Source of the DNA: Lepisosteus oculatus
Taxonomy: Eukaryota > Chordata > Actinopteri > Semionotiformes > Lepisosteidae
Assembly (NCBI RefSeq): GCF_040954835.1
Contig: NC_090711.1
Location: forward strand, 17,538,734 to 17,602,733
Length of the DNA stretch: 64,000 bases
Reading direction: 5' to 3'
Shown: positions 44,979 through 58,062 of the stretch, one piece after another
How positions within the stretch are numbered: position 1 is the stretch's first letter
Layout: every line of letters begins with the position of its first letter
Made by a program: the position numbers and the translations under genes
Notes under the pieces: model-generated
Database searches by the model: none
What the model was told of the DNA's origin: nothing
Seen by the model: the letters and a program-made list of their open reading frames with translations, nothing else

Positions 44979-45258
44979 CCTTCTCTCAGCGGTGAAAAGA
45001 CAGACGTAGCTAGCAAGCAAGCAAGCAAGCAAGCAAGCGAGGTGGACTGGAGCTCCTTCTTCTCGGGTCTCGTCTCTCGTCCATCTGTGTGTCTCTCTCT
45101 CCCCCTCCCCCTCCCCGTCTCCGTTCCCGTGCTCCCTCTGTGCACTTTCCCGCGTCTCGACTCTCTGGGCAAGCAGGCCGGCCCCCTTTTCGGCTCCCGT
45201 GCGTTTTCCCTCCAAAAAACTTAGTTTTTTCAGCCTTTTCCCAGGGAGGCAGGCGTGG

Positions 45259-45296
<38 letters not shown>

Positions 45297-45800
45297 TGTG
45301 TGTGTGTGTGTGTCCCCGTCCTCGCAGGCGGGCCCCTTTCGACAGCCGGGCGGTTTCCCTCCAAAAAACTTAGTATATACACCTTTTCTTCCTTTTTTTC
45401 CGGCAGGCGGGCAGGCGCGCGCGTCTGTGTGTGTGTGTGTCCCCGTCCCTCCCGAGAGAGCGCTGCCCCTTGCCTCTGCCCGCAGGTGCCGACGGTCCGC
45501 TTTCGCTTGCAGCTCGCTCGGCACAGCTGCTGCTGGTGGGAGGGGCCTAAGCTAAGGAGGCCGGCCGGCTGGCGCCCCCCTGCGGCTGCGGTCGTTGTCG
45601 GGCCGTTGACAGGAGATCCAAGAGCAGGGCCCCCGCCCGGGACTGGCGGGCAGGCAGGCGAGCAAGCAGGCAGGCAAGAGAGGGGGAGAGCGGAGTCCGG
45701 GCGGCCGGCAGCCGCGTGCGGACCGGGCTCCCGAGGCGTCGGCCTGCGCCGCTGCGCGCCAGCCGGACGCCCGCGCGCCCGCCCAAGGCCGGCGTCGGGC

Positions 45801-45988
45801 ATCGCTTCTCGGCCTTTTGGCTAAGATCAAGTGTAGTATCTGTTCTTATCAGTTTAATATCTGATACGTCCCCCATCGGGGGACCACATATTAAACGGAT
45901 TTTTGGAACAGGGAGCTGGATCAGGAGCTTGCTCCGTCCTCTCCACGCATCGGCCCGGTATTGCAGCGCCTCCGGGAGCGGTGCACCA
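45801..45988 (+). ncRNA. RNU2: U2 snRNA gene copy
   Basis: Body as reference; first of two successive, matching 1,008-bp units. Confidence 0.95.
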
Positions 45989-46808
45989 CCTTCTCTCAGC
46001 GGTGAAAAGACAGACGTAGCTAGCAAGCAAGCAAGCAAGCAAGCAAGCGAGGTGGACTGGAGCTCCTTCTTCTCGGGTCTCGTCTCTCGTCCATCTGTGT
46101 GTCTCTCTCTCCCCCTCCCCCTCCCCGTCTCCGTTCCCGTGCTCCCTCTGTGCACTTTCCCGCGTCTCGACTCTCTGGGCAAGCAGGCCGGCCCCCTTTT
46201 CGGCTCCCGTGCGTTTTCCCTCCAAAAAACTTAGTTTTTTCAGCCTTTTCCCAGGGAGGCAGGCGTGGCTTTTGTGTGTGTGTGTGTGTGTGTGTATGTG
46301 TGTGTGTGTGTGTGTGTGTGTCCCCGTCCTCGCAGGCGGGCCCCTTTCGACAGCCGGGCGGTTTCCCTCCAAAAAACTTAGTATATACACCTTTTCTTCC
46401 TTTTTTTCCGGCAGGCGGGCAGGCGCGCGCGTCTGTGTGTGTGTGTGTCCCCGTCCCTCCCGAGAGAGCGCTGCCCCTTGCCTCTGCCCGCAGGTGCCGA
46501 CGGTCCGCTTTCGCTTGCAGCTCGCTCGGCACAGCTGCTGCTGGTGGGAGGGGCCTAAGCTAAGGAGGCCGGCCGGCTGGCGCCCCCCTGCGGCTGCGGT
46601 CGTTGTCGGGCCGTTGACAGGAGATCCAAGAGCAGGGCCCCCGCCCGGGACTGGCGGGCAGGCAGGCGAGCAAGCAGGCAGGCAAGAGAGGGGGAGAGCG
46701 GAGTCCGGGCGGCCGGCAGCCGCGTGCGGACCGGGCTCCCGAGGCGTCGGCCTGCGCCGCTGCGCGCCAGCCGGACGCCCGCGCGCCCGCCCAAGGCCGG
46801 CGTCGGGC

Positions 46809-46996
46809 ATCGCTTCTCGGCCTTTTGGCTAAGATCAAGTGTAGTATCTGTTCTTATCAGTTTAATATCTGATACGTCCCCCATCGGGGGACCACATATT
46901 AAACGGATTTTTGGAACAGGGAGCTGGATCAGGAGCTTGCTCCGTCCTCTCCACGCATCGGCCCGGTATTGCAGCGCCTCCGGGAGCGGTGCACCA
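46809..46996 (+). ncRNA. RNU2: U2 snRNA gene copy
   Basis: Body as reference; second of the two matching 1,008-bp units. Confidence 0.95.
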
Positions 46997-47816
46997 CCTT
47001 CTCTCAGCGGTGAAAAGACAGACGTAGCTAGCAAGCAAGCAAGCAAGCAAGCAAGCGAGGTGGACTGGAGCTCCTTCTTCTCGGGTCTCGTCTCTCGTCC
47101 ATCTGTGTGTCTCTCTCTCCCCCTCCCCCTCCCCGTCTCCGTTCCCGTGCTCCCTCTGTGCACTTTCCCGCGTCTCGACTCTCTGGGCAAGCAGGCCGGC
47201 CCCCTTTTCGGCTCCCGTGCGTTTTCCCTCCAAAAAACTTAGTTTTTTCAGCCTTTTCCCAGGGAGGCAGGCGTGGCTTTTGTGTGTGTGTGTGTGTGTG
47301 TGTATGTGTGTGTGTGTGTGTGTGTGTGTCCCCGTCCTCGCAGGCGGGCCCCTTTCGACAGCCGGGCGGTTTCCCTCCAAAAAACTTAGTATATACACCT
47401 TTTCTTCCTTTTTTTCCGGCAGGCGGGCAGGCGCGCGCGTCTGTGTGTGTGTGTGTCCCCGTCCCTCCCGAGAGAGCGCTGCCCCTTGCCTCTGCCCGCA
47501 GGTGCCGACGGTCCGCTTTCGCTTGCAGCTCGCTCGGCACAGCTGCTGCTGGTGGGAGGGGCCTAAGCTAAGGAGGCCGGCCGGCTGGCGCCCCCCTGCG
47601 GCTGCGGTCGTTGTCGGGCCGTTGACAGGAGATCCAAGAGCAGGGCCCCCGCCCGGGACTGGCGGGCAGGCAGGCGAGCAAGCAGGCAGGCAAGAGAGGG
47701 GGAGAGCGGAGTCCGGGCGGCCGGCAGCCGCGTGCGGACCGGGCTCCCGAGGCGTCGGCCTGCGCCGCTGCGCGCCAGCCGGACGCCCGCGCGCCCGCCC
47801 AAGGCCGGCGTCGGGC

Positions 47817-48004
47817 ATCGCTTCTCGGCCTTTTGGCTAAGATCAAGTGTAGTATCTGTTCTTATCAGTTTAATATCTGATACGTCCCCCATCGGGGGAC
47901 CACATATTAAACGGATTTTTGGAACAGGGAGCTGGATCAGGAGCTTGCTCCGTCCTCTCCACGCATCGGCCCGGTATTGCAGCGCCTCCGGGAGCGGTGC
48001 ACCA
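47817..48004 (+). ncRNA. RNU2: U2 snRNA gene copy
   Basis: Body as reference; unit 1,002 bp, with a short GT tract. Confidence 0.95.
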
Positions 48005-48818
48005 CCTTCTCTCAGCGGTGAAAAGACAGACGTAGCTAGCAAGCAAGCAAGCAAGCAAGCAAGCGAGGTGGACTGGAGCTCCTTCTTCTCGGGTCTCGTC
48101 TCTCGTCCATCTGTGTGTCTCTCTCTCCCCCTCCCCCTCCCCGTCTCCGTTCCCGTGCTCCCTCTGTGCACTTTCCCGCGTCTCGACTCTCTGGGCAAGC
48201 AGGCCGGCCCCCTTTTCGGCTCCCGTGCGTTTTCCCTCCAAAAAACTTAGTTTTTTCAGCCTTTTCCCAGGGAGGCAGGCGTGGCTTTTGTGTGTGTGTG
48301 TGTGTGTGTGTATGTGTGTGTGTGTGTGTGTCCCCGTCCTCGCAGGCGGGCCCCTTTCGACAGCCGGGCGGTTTCCCTCCAAAAAACTTAGTATATACAC
48401 CTTTTCTTCCTTTTTTTCCGGCAGGCGGGCAGGCGCGCGCGTCTGTGTGTGTGTGTGTCCCCGTCCCTCCCGAGAGAGCGCTGCCCCTTGCCTCTGCCCG
48501 CAGGTGCCGACGGTCCGCTTTCGCTTGCAGCTCGCTCGGCACAGCTGCTGCTGGTGGGAGGGGCCTAAGCTAAGGAGGCCGGCCGGCTGGCGCCCCCCTG
48601 CGGCTGCGGTCGTTGTCGGGCCGTTGACAGGAGATCCAAGAGCAGGGCCCCCGCCCGGGACTGGCGGGCAGGCAGGCGAGCAAGCAGGCAGGCAAGAGAG
48701 GGGGAGAGCGGAGTCCGGGCGGCCGGCAGCCGCGTGCGGACCGGGCTCCCGAGGCGTCGGCCTGCGCCGCTGCGCGCCAGCCGGACGCCCGCGCGCCCGC
48801 CCAAGGCCGGCGTCGGGC

Positions 48819-49006
48819 ATCGCTTCTCGGCCTTTTGGCTAAGATCAAGTGTAGTATCTGTTCTTATCAGTTTAATATCTGATACGTCCCCCATCGGGGG
48901 ACCACATATTAAACGGATTTTTGGAACAGGGAGCTGGATCAGGAGCTTGCTCCGTCCTCTCCACGCATCGGCCCGGTATTGCAGCGCCTCCGGGAGCGGT
49001 GCACCA
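48819..49006 (+). ncRNA. RNU2: U2 snRNA gene copy
   Basis: Body as reference; unit 1,010 bp. Confidence 0.95.
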
Positions 49007-49286
49007 CCTTCTCTCAGCGGTGAAAAGACAGACGTAGCTAGCAAGCAAGCAAGCAAGCAAGCAAGCGAGGTGGACTGGAGCTCCTTCTTCTCGGGTCTCG
49101 TCTCTCGTCCATCTGTGTGTCTCTCTCTCCCCCTCCCCCTCCCCGTCTCCGTTCCCGTGCTCCCTCTGTGCACTTTCCCGCGTCTCGACTCTCTGGGCAA
49201 GCAGGCCGGCCCCCTTTTCGGCTCCCGTGCGTTTTCCCTCCAAAAAACTTAGTTTTTTCAGCCTTTTCCCAGGGAGGCAGGCGTGG

Positions 49287-49324
<38 letters not shown>

Positions 49325-49828
49325 TGTGTGTGTGTGTGTGTCCCCGTCCTCGCAGGCGGGCCCCTTTCGACAGCCGGGCGGTTTCCCTCCAAAAAACTTA
49401 GTATATACACCTTTTCTTCCTTTTTTTCCGGCAGGCGGGCAGGCGCGCGCGTCTGTGTGTGTGTGTGTCCCCGTCCCTCCCGAGAGAGCGCTGCCCCTTG
49501 CCTCTGCCCGCAGGTGCCGACGGTCCGCTTTCGCTTGCAGCTCGCTCGGCACAGCTGCTGCTGGTGGGAGGGGCCTAAGCTAAGGAGGCCGGCCGGCTGG
49601 CGCCCCCCTGCGGCTGCGGTCGTTGTCGGGCCGTTGACAGGAGATCCAAGAGCAGGGCCCCCGCCCGGGACTGGCGGGCAGGCAGGCGAGCAAGCAGGCA
49701 GGCAAGAGAGGGGGAGAGCGGAGTCCGGGCGGCCGGCAGCCGCGTGCGGACCGGGCTCCCGAGGCGTCGGCCTGCGCCGCTGCGCGCCAGCCGGACGCCC
49801 GCGCGCCCGCCCAAGGCCGGCGTCGGGC

Positions 49829-50016
49829 ATCGCTTCTCGGCCTTTTGGCTAAGATCAAGTGTAGTATCTGTTCTTATCAGTTTAATATCTGATACGTCCC
49901 CCATCGGGGGACCACATATTAAACGGATTTTTGGAACAGGGAGCTGGATCAGGAGCTTGCTCCGTCCTCTCCACGCATCGGCCCGGTATTGCAGCGCCTC
50001 CGGGAGCGGTGCACCA
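49829..50016 (+). ncRNA. RNU2: U2 snRNA gene copy
   Basis: Body as reference; unit 1,005 bp, with the ggctttgtg variant. Confidence 0.95.
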
Positions 50017-50833
50017 CCTTCTCTCAGCGGTGAAAAGACAGACGTAGCTAGCAAGCAAGCAAGCAAGCAAGCAAGCGAGGTGGACTGGAGCTCCTTCTTC
50101 TCGGGTCTCGTCTCTCGTCCATCTGTGTGTCTCTCTCTCCCCCTCCCCCTCCCCGTCTCCGTTCCCGTGCTCCCTCTGTGCACTTTCCCGCGTCTCGACT
50201 CTCTGGGCAAGCAGGCCGGCCCCCTTTTCGGCTCCCGTGCGTTTTCCCTCCAAAAAACTTAGTTTTTTCAGCCTTTTCCCAGGGAGGCAGGCGTGGCTTT
50301 GTGTGTGTGTGTGTGTGTGTGTATGTGTGTGTGTGTGTGTGTGTGTCCCCGTCCTCGCAGGCGGGCCCCTTTCGACAGCCGGGCGGTTTCCCTCCAAAAA
50401 ACTTAGTATATACACCTTTTCTTCCTTTTTTTCCGGCAGGCGGGCAGGCGCGCGCGTCTGTGTGTGTGTGTGTCCCCGTCCCTCCCGAGAGAGCGCTGCC
50501 CCTTGCCTCTGCCCGCAGGTGCCGACGGTCCGCTTTCGCTTGCAGCTCGCTCGGCACAGCTGCTGCTGGTGGGAGGGGCCTAAGCTAAGGAGGCCGGCCG
50601 GCTGGCGCCCCCCTGCGGCTGCGGTCGTTGTCGGGCCGTTGACAGGAGATCCAAGAGCAGGGCCCCCGCCCGGGACTGGCGGGCAGGCAGGCGAGCAAGC
50701 AGGCAGGCAAGAGAGGGGGAGAGCGGAGTCCGGGCGGCCGGCAGCCGCGTGCGGACCGGGCTCCCGAGGCGTCGGCCTGCGCCGCTGCGCGCCAGCCGGA
50801 CGCCCGCGCGCCCGCCCAAGGCCGGCGTCGGGC

Positions 50834-51021
50834 ATCGCTTCTCGGCCTTTTGGCTAAGATCAAGTGTAGTATCTGTTCTTATCAGTTTAATATCTGATAC
50901 GTCCCCCATCGGGGGACCACATATTAAACGGATTTTTGGAACAGGGAGCTGGATCAGGAGCTTGCTCCGTCCTCTCCACGCATCGGCCCGGTATTGCAGC
51001 GCCTCCGGGAGCGGTGCACCA
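50834..51021 (+). ncRNA. RNU2: U2 snRNA gene copy
   Basis: Body as reference; unit 1,008 bp. The TA break lies further 5' in the GT tract than in neighbours. Confidence 0.95.
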
Positions 51022-51322
51022 CCTTCTCTCAGCGGTGAAAAGACAGACGTAGCTAGCAAGCAAGCAAGCAAGCAAGCAAGCGAGGTGGACTGGAGCTCCT
51101 TCTTCTCGGGTCTCGTCTCTCGTCCATCTGTGTGTCTCTCTCTCCCCCTCCCCCTCCCCGTCTCCGTTCCCGTGCTCCCTCTGTGCACTTTCCCGCGTCT
51201 CGACTCTCTGGGCAAGCAGGCCGGCCCCCTTTTCGGCTCCCGTGCGTTTTCCCTCCAAAAAACTTAGTTTTTTCAGCCTTTTCCCAGGGAGGCAGGCGTG
51301 GCTTTTGTGTGTGTGTGTGTGT

Positions 51323-51354
<32 letters not shown>

Positions 51355-51841
51355 CCCCGTCCTCGCAGGCGGGCCCCTTTCGACAGCCGGGCGGTTTCCC
51401 TCCAAAAAACTTAGTATATACACCTTTTCTTCCTTTTTTTCCGGCAGGCGGGCAGGCGCGCGCGTCTGTGTGTGTGTGTGTCCCCGTCCCTCCCGAGAGA
51501 GCGCTGCCCCTTGCCTCTGCCCGCAGGTGCCGACGGTCCGCTTTCGCTTGCAGCTCGCTCGGCACAGCTGCTGCTGGTGGGAGGGGCCTAAGCTAAGGAG
51601 GCCGGCCGGCTGGCGCCCCCCTGCGGCTGCGGTCGTTGTCGGGCCGTTGACAGGAGATCCAAGAGCAGGGCCCCCGCCCGGGACTGGCGGGCAGGCAGGC
51701 GAGCAAGCAGGCAGGCAAGAGAGGGGGAGAGCGGAGTCCGGGCGGCCGGCAGCCGCGTGCGGACCGGGCTCCCGAGGCGTCGGCCTGCGCCGCTGCGCGC
51801 CAGCCGGACGCCCGCGCGCCCGCCCAAGGCCGGCGTCGGGC

Positions 51842-52029
51842 ATCGCTTCTCGGCCTTTTGGCTAAGATCAAGTGTAGTATCTGTTCTTATCAGTTTAATA
51901 TCTGATACGTCCCCCATCGGGGGACCACATATTAAACGGATTTTTGGAACAGGGAGCTGGATCAGGAGCTTGCTCCGTCCTCTCCACGCATCGGCCCGGT
52001 ATTGCAGCGCCTCCGGGAGCGGTGCACCA
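51842..52029 (+). ncRNA. RNU2: U2 snRNA gene copy
   Basis: Body as reference; unit 1,008 bp. Confidence 0.95.
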
Positions 52030-52311
52030 CCTTCTCTCAGCGGTGAAAAGACAGACGTAGCTAGCAAGCAAGCAAGCAAGCAAGCAAGCGAGGTGGACTG
52101 GAGCTCCTTCTTCTCGGGTCTCGTCTCTCGTCCATCTGTGTGTCTCTCTCTCCCCCTCCCCCTCCCCGTCTCCGTTCCCGTGCTCCCTCTGTGCACTTTC
52201 CCGCGTCTCGACTCTCTGGGCAAGCAGGCCGGCCCCCTTTTCGGCTCCCGTGCGTTTTCCCTCCAAAAAACTTAGTTTTTTCAGCCTTTTCCCAGGGAGG
52301 CAGGCGTGGCT

Positions 52312-52345
<34 letters not shown>

Positions 52346-52849
52346 TGTGTGTGTGTGTGTGTCCCCGTCCTCGCAGGCGGGCCCCTTTCGACAGCCGGGC
52401 GGTTTCCCTCCAAAAAACTTAGTATATACACCTTTTCTTCCTTTTTTTCCGGCAGGCGGGCAGGCGCGCGCGTCTGTGTGTGTGTGTGTCCCCGTCCCTC
52501 CCGAGAGAGCGCTGCCCCTTGCCTCTGCCCGCAGGTGCCGACGGTCCGCTTTCGCTTGCAGCTCGCTCGGCACAGCTGCTGCTGGTGGGAGGGGCCTAAG
52601 CTAAGGAGGCCGGCCGGCTGGCGCCCCCCTGCGGCTGCGGTCGTTGTCGGGCCGTTGACAGGAGATCCAAGAGCAGGGCCCCCGCCCGGGACTGGCGGGC
52701 AGGCAGGCGAGCAAGCAGGCAGGCAAGAGAGGGGGAGAGCGGAGTCCGGGCGGCCGGCAGCCGCGTGCGGACCGGGCTCCCGAGGCGTCGGCCTGCGCCG
52801 CTGCGCGCCAGCCGGACGCCCGCGCGCCCGCCCAAGGCCGGCGTCGGGC

Positions 52850-53037
52850 ATCGCTTCTCGGCCTTTTGGCTAAGATCAAGTGTAGTATCTGTTCTTATCA
52901 GTTTAATATCTGATACGTCCCCCATCGGGGGACCACATATTAAACGGATTTTTGGAACAGGGAGCTGGATCAGGAGCTTGCTCCGTCCTCTCCACGCATC
53001 GGCCCGGTATTGCAGCGCCTCCGGGAGCGGTGCACCA
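52850..53037 (+). ncRNA. RNU2: U2 snRNA gene copy
   Basis: Body as reference. The spacer has a TAG break in the GT tract (53342), an extra T near 53457 and two lost bases near 53690-53706. Unit 1,006 bp. Confidence 0.95.
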
Positions 53038-53855
53038 CCTTCTCTCAGCGGTGAAAAGACAGACGTAGCTAGCAAGCAAGCAAGCAAGCAAGCAAGCGAG
53101 GTGGACTGGAGCTCCTTCTTCTCGGGTCTCGTCTCTCGTCCATCTGTGTGTCTCTCTCTCCCCCTCCCCCTCCCCGTCTCCGTTCCCGTGCTCCCTCTGT
53201 GCACTTTCCCGCGTCTCGACTCTCTGGGCAAGCAGGCCGGCCCCCTTTTCGGCTCCCGTGCGTTTTCCCTCCAAAAAACTTAGTTTTTTCAGCCTTTTCC
53301 CAGGGAGGCAGGCGTGGCTTTTGTGTGTGTGTGTGTGTGTGTAGTGTGTGTGTGTGTGTGTGTGTGTGTCCCCGTCCTCGCAGGCGGGCCCCTTTCGACA
53401 GCCGGGCGGTTTCCCTCCAAAAAACTTAGTATATACACCTTTTCTTCCTTTTTTTTCCGGCAGGCGGGCAGGCGCGCGCGTCTGTGTGTGTGTGTGTCCC
53501 CGTCCCTCCCGAGAGAGCGCTGCCCCTTGCCTCTGCCCGCAGGTGCCGACGGTCCGCTTTCGCTTGCAGCTCGCTCGGCACAGCTGCTGCTGGTGGGAGG
53601 GGCCTAAGCTAAGGAGGCCGGCCGGCTGGCGCCCCCCTGCGGCTGCGGTCGTTGTCGGGCCGTTGACAGGAGATCCAAGAGCAGGGCCCCGCCCGGGACT
53701 GGCGGCAGGCAGGCGAGCAAGCAGGCAGGCAAGAGAGGGGGAGAGCGGAGTCCGGGCGGCCGGCAGCCGCGTGCGGACCGGGCTCCCGAGGCGTCGGCCT
53801 GCGCCGCTGCGCGCCAGCCGGACGCCCGCGCGCCCGCCCAAGGCCGGCGTCGGGC

Positions 53856-54043
53856 ATCGCTTCTCGGCCTTTTGGCTAAGATCAAGTGTAGTATCTGTTC
53901 TTATCAGTTTAATATCTGATACGTCCCCATCGGGGGACCACATATTAAACGGGATTTTTGGAACAGGGAGCTGGATCAGGAGCTTGCTCCGTCCTCTCCA
54001 CGCATCGGCCCGGTATTGCAGCGCCTCCGGGAGCGGTGCACCA
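53856..54043 (+). ncRNA. RNU2: Variant U2 snRNA gene with two single-base indels
   Basis: One C is lost on the 5' side of stem IIb (gtccccatc), and one G is gained just before the Sm site (acgggattttt). Both lie in homopolymer runs, so consensus error is as likely as mutation. Unit 1,005 bp. Confidence 0.8.
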
Positions 54044-54860
54044 CCTTCTCTCAGCGGTGAAAAGACAGACGTAGCTAGCAAGCAAGCAAGCAAGCAAGCA
54101 AGCGAGGTGGACTGGAGCTCCTTCTTCTCGGGTCTCGTCTCTCGTCCATCTGTGTGTCTCTCTCTCCCCCTCCCCCTCCCCGTCTCCGTTCCCGTGCTCC
54201 CTCTGTGCACTTTCCCGCGTCTCGACTCTCTGGGCAAGCAGGCCGGCCCCCTTTTCGGCTCCCGTGCGTTTTCCCTCCAAAAAACTTAGTTTTTTCAGCC
54301 TTTTCCCAGGGAGGCAGGCGTGGCTTTGTGTGTGTGTGTGTGTGTGTGTGTAGTGTGTGTGTGTGTGTGTGTGTCCCCGTCCTCGCAGGCGGGCCCCTTT
54401 CGACAGCCGGGCGGTTTCCCTCCAAAAAACTTAGTATATACACCTTTTCTTCCTTTTTTCCGGCAGGCGGGCAGGCGCGCGCGTCTGTGTGTGTGTGTGT
54501 CCCCGTCCCTCCCGAGAGAGCGCTGCCCCTTGCCTCTGCCCGCAGGTGCCGACGGTCCGCTTTCGCTTGCAGCTCGCTCGGCACAGCTGCTGCTGGTGGG
54601 AGGGGCCTAAGCTAAGGAGGCCGGCCGGCTGGCGCCCCCCTGCGGCTGCGGTCGTTGTCGGGCCGTTGACAGGAGATCCAAGAGCAGGGCCCCCGCCCGG
54701 GACTGGCGGGCAGGCAGGCGAGCAAGCAGGCAGGCAAGAGAGGGGGAGAGCGGAGTCCGGGCGGCCGGCAGCCGCGTGCGGACCGGGCTCCCGAGGCGTC
54801 GGCCTGCGCCGCTGCGCGCCAGCCGGACGCCCGCGCGCCCGCCCAAGGCCGGCGTCGGGC

Positions 54861-55045
54861 ATCGCTTCTCGGCCTTTTGGCTAAGATCAAGTGTAGTATC
54901 TGTTCTTATCAGTTAATATCTGATACGTCCCCCATCGGGGGACCACATATTAACGGATTTTTGGAACAGGAGCTGGATCAGGAGCTTGCTCCGTCCTCTC
55001 CACGCATCGGCCCGGTATTGCAGCGCCTCCGGGAGCGGTGCACCA
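54861..55045 (+). ncRNA. RNU2: Variant U2 snRNA gene with three single-base losses
   Basis: Single bases are lost from the TTT run before stem IIa's 3' side (cagttaat), from attaaacgg (attaacgg) and from cagggag (caggag). 185 nt remain. Unit 1,005 bp. Confidence 0.8.
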
Positions 55046-55325
55046 CCTTCTCTCAGCGGTGAAAAGACAGACGTAGCTAGCAAGCAAGCAAGCAAGCAAG
55101 CAAGCGAGGTGGACTGGAGCTCCTTCTTCTCGGGTCTCGTCTCTCGTCCATCTGTGTGTCTCTCTCTCCCCCTCCCCCTCCCCGTCTCCGTTCCCGTGCT
55201 CCCTCTGTGCACTTTCCCGCGTCTCGACTCTCTGGGCAAGCAGGCCGGCCCCCTTTTCGGCTCCCGTGCGTTTTCCCTCCAAAAAACTTAGTTTTTTCAG
55301 CCTTTTCCCAGGGAGGCAGGCGTGG

Positions 55326-55363
<38 letters not shown>

Positions 55364-55865
55364 TGTGTGTGTGTGTGTCCCCGTCCTCGCAGGCGGGCCC
55401 CTTTCGACAGCCGGGCGGTTTCCCTCCAAAAAACTTAGTATATACACCTTTTCTTCCTTTTTTTCCGGCAGGCGGGCAGGCGCGCGCGTCTGTGTGTGTG
55501 TGTGTCCCCGTCCCTCCCGAGAGAGCGCTGCCCCTTGCCTCTGCCCGCAGGTGCCGACGGTCCGCTTTCGCTTGCAGCTCGCTCGGCACAGCTGCTGCTG
55601 GTGGGAGGGGCCTAAGCTAAGGAGGCCGGCCGGCTGGCGCCCCCCTGCGGCTGCGGTCGTTGTCGGGCCGTTGACAGGAGATCCAAGAGCAGGGCCCCCG
55701 CCCGGGACTGGCGGGCAGGCAGGCGAGCAAGCAGGCAGGCAAGAGAGGGGGAGAGCGGAGTCCGGGCGGCCGGCAGCCGCGTGCGGACCGGGCTCCCGAG
55801 GCGTCGGCCTGCGCCGCTGCGCGCCAGCCGGACGCCCGCGCGCCCGCCCAAGGCCGGCGTCGGGC

Positions 55866-56053
55866 ATCGCTTCTCGGCCTTTTGGCTAAGATCAAGTGTA
55901 GTATCTGTTCTTATCAGTTTAATATCTGATACGTCCCCCATCGGGGGACCACATATTAAACGGATTTTTGGAACAGGGAGCTGGATCAGGAGCTTGCTCC
56001 GTCCTCTCCACGCATCGGCCCGGTATTGCAGCGCCTCCGGGAGCGGTGCACCA
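55866..56053 (+). ncRNA. RNU2: U2 snRNA gene copy
   Basis: The body matches the reference although its spacer has lost single bases (ctctggcaag near 56242, cctccgag near 56520). Its GT tract has a TTGG break. Unit 1,004 bp. Confidence 0.93.
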
Positions 56054-56332
56054 CCTTCTCTCAGCGGTGAAAAGACAGACGTAGCTAGCAAGCAAGCAAG
56101 CAAGCAAGCAAGCGAGGTGGACTGGAGCTCCTTCTTCTCGGGTCTCGTCTCTCGTCCATCTGTGTGTCTCTCTCTCCCCCTCCCCCTCCCCGTCTCCGTT
56201 CCCGTGCTCCCTCTGTGCACTTTCCCGCGTCTCGACTCTCTGGCAAGCAGGCCGGCCCCCTTTTCGGCTCCCGTGCGTTTTCCCTCCAAAAAACTTAGTT
56301 TTTTCAGCCTTTTCCCAGGGAGGCAGGCGTGG

Positions 56333-56375
<43 letters not shown>

Positions 56376-56869
56376 GGTGTGTGTCCCCGTCCTCGCAGGC
56401 GGGCCCCTTTCGACAGCCGGGCGGTTTCCCTCCAAAAAACTTAGTATATACACCTTTTCTTCCTTTTTTTCGGCAGGCGGGCAGGCGCGCGCGTCTGTGT
56501 GTGTGTGTGTCCCCGTCCCTCCGAGAGAGCGCTGCCCCTTGCCTCTGCCCGCAGGTGCCGACGGTCCGCTTTCGCTTGCAGCTCGCTCGGCACAGCTGCT
56601 GCTGGTGGGAGGGGCCTAAGCTAAGGAGGCCGGCCGGCTGGCGCCCCCCTGCGGCTGCGGTCGTTGTCGGGCCGTTGACAGGAGATCCAAGAGCAGGGCC
56701 CCCGCCCGGGACTGGCGGGCAGGCAGGCGAGCAAGCAGGCAGGCAAGAGAGGGGGAGAGCGGAGTCCGGGCGGCCGGCAGCCGCGTGCGGACCGGGCTCC
56801 CGAGGCGTCGGCCTGCGCCGCTGCGCGCCAGCCGGACGCCCGCGCGCCCGCCCAAGGCCGGCGTCGGGC

Positions 56870-57056
56870 ATCGCTTCTCGGCCTTTTGGCTAAGATCAAG
56901 TGTAGTATCTGTTCTTATCAGTTTAATATCTGATACGTCCCCCATGGGGGACCACATATTAAACGGATTTTTGGAACAGGGAGCTGGATCAGGAGCTTGC
57001 TCCGTCCTCTCCACGCATCGGCCCGGTATTGCAGCGCCTCCGGGAGCGGTGCACCA
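56870..57056 (+). ncRNA. RNU2: Variant U2 snRNA gene with one base lost in the IIb loop
   Basis: It reads cccatggggg in place of cccatcggggg in stem-loop IIb; otherwise as reference. Unit 1,005 bp. Confidence 0.85.
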
Positions 57057-57874
57057 CCTTCTCTCAGCGGTGAAAAGACAGACGTAGCTAGCAAGCAAGC
57101 AAGCAAGCAAGCAAGCGAGGTGGACTGGAGCTCCTTCTTCTCGGGTCTCGTCTCTCGTCCATCTGTGTGTCTCTCTCTCCCCCTCCCCCTCCCCGTCTCC
57201 GTTCCCGTGCTCCCTCTGTGCACTTTCCCGCGTCTCGACTCTCTGGGCAAGCAGGCCGGCCCCCTTTTCGGCTCCCGTGCGTTTTCCCTCCAAAAAACTT
57301 AGTTTTTTCAGCCTTTTCCCAGGGAGGCAGGCGTGGCTTTTGTGTGTGTGTGTGTGTGTGTGTATGTGTGTGTGTGTGTGTGTGTGTCCCCGTCCTCGCA
57401 GGCGGGCCCCTTTCGACAGCCGGGCGGTTTCCCTCCAAAAAACTTAGTATATACACCTTTTCTTCCTTTTTTTCCGGCAGGCGGGCAGGCGCGCGCGTCT
57501 GTGTGTGTGTGTGTCCCCGTCCCTCCCGAGAGAGCGCTGCCCCTTGCCTCTGCCCGCAGGTGCCGACGGTCCGCTTTCGCTTGCAGCTCGCTCGGCACAG
57601 CTGCTGCTGGTGGGAGGGGCCTAAGCTAAGGAGGCCGGCCGGCTGGCGCCCCCCTGCGGCTGCGGTCGTTGTCGGGCCGTTGACAGGAGATCCAAGAGCA
57701 GGGCCCCCGCCCGGGACTGGCGGGCAGGCAGGCGAGCAAGCAGGCAGGCAAGAGAGGGGGAGAGCGGAGTCCGGGCGGCCGGCAGCCGCGTGCGGACCGG
57801 GCTCCCGAGGCGTCGGCCTGCGCCGCTGCGCGCCAGCCGGACGCCCGCGCGCCCGCCCAAGGCCGGCGTCGGGC

Positions 57875-58062
57875 ATCGCTTCTCGGCCTTTTGGGCTAAG
57901 ATCAAGTGTAGTATCTGTTCTTATCAGTTTAATATCTGATACGTCCCCCATCGGGGGACCACATATTAAACGGATTTTTGGAACAGGAGCTGGATCAGGA
58001 GCTTGCTCCGTCCTCTCCACGCATCGGCCCGGTATTGCAGCGCCTCCGGGAGCGGTGCACCA
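57875..58062 (+). ncRNA. RNU2: Variant U2 snRNA gene with one gained and one lost G
   Basis: An extra G lies near nt 20 (ttttgggcta) and one G is lost from cagggag. Its spacer has a unique tttttcaaagcc variant near 58315. Unit 1,010 bp. Confidence 0.8.
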
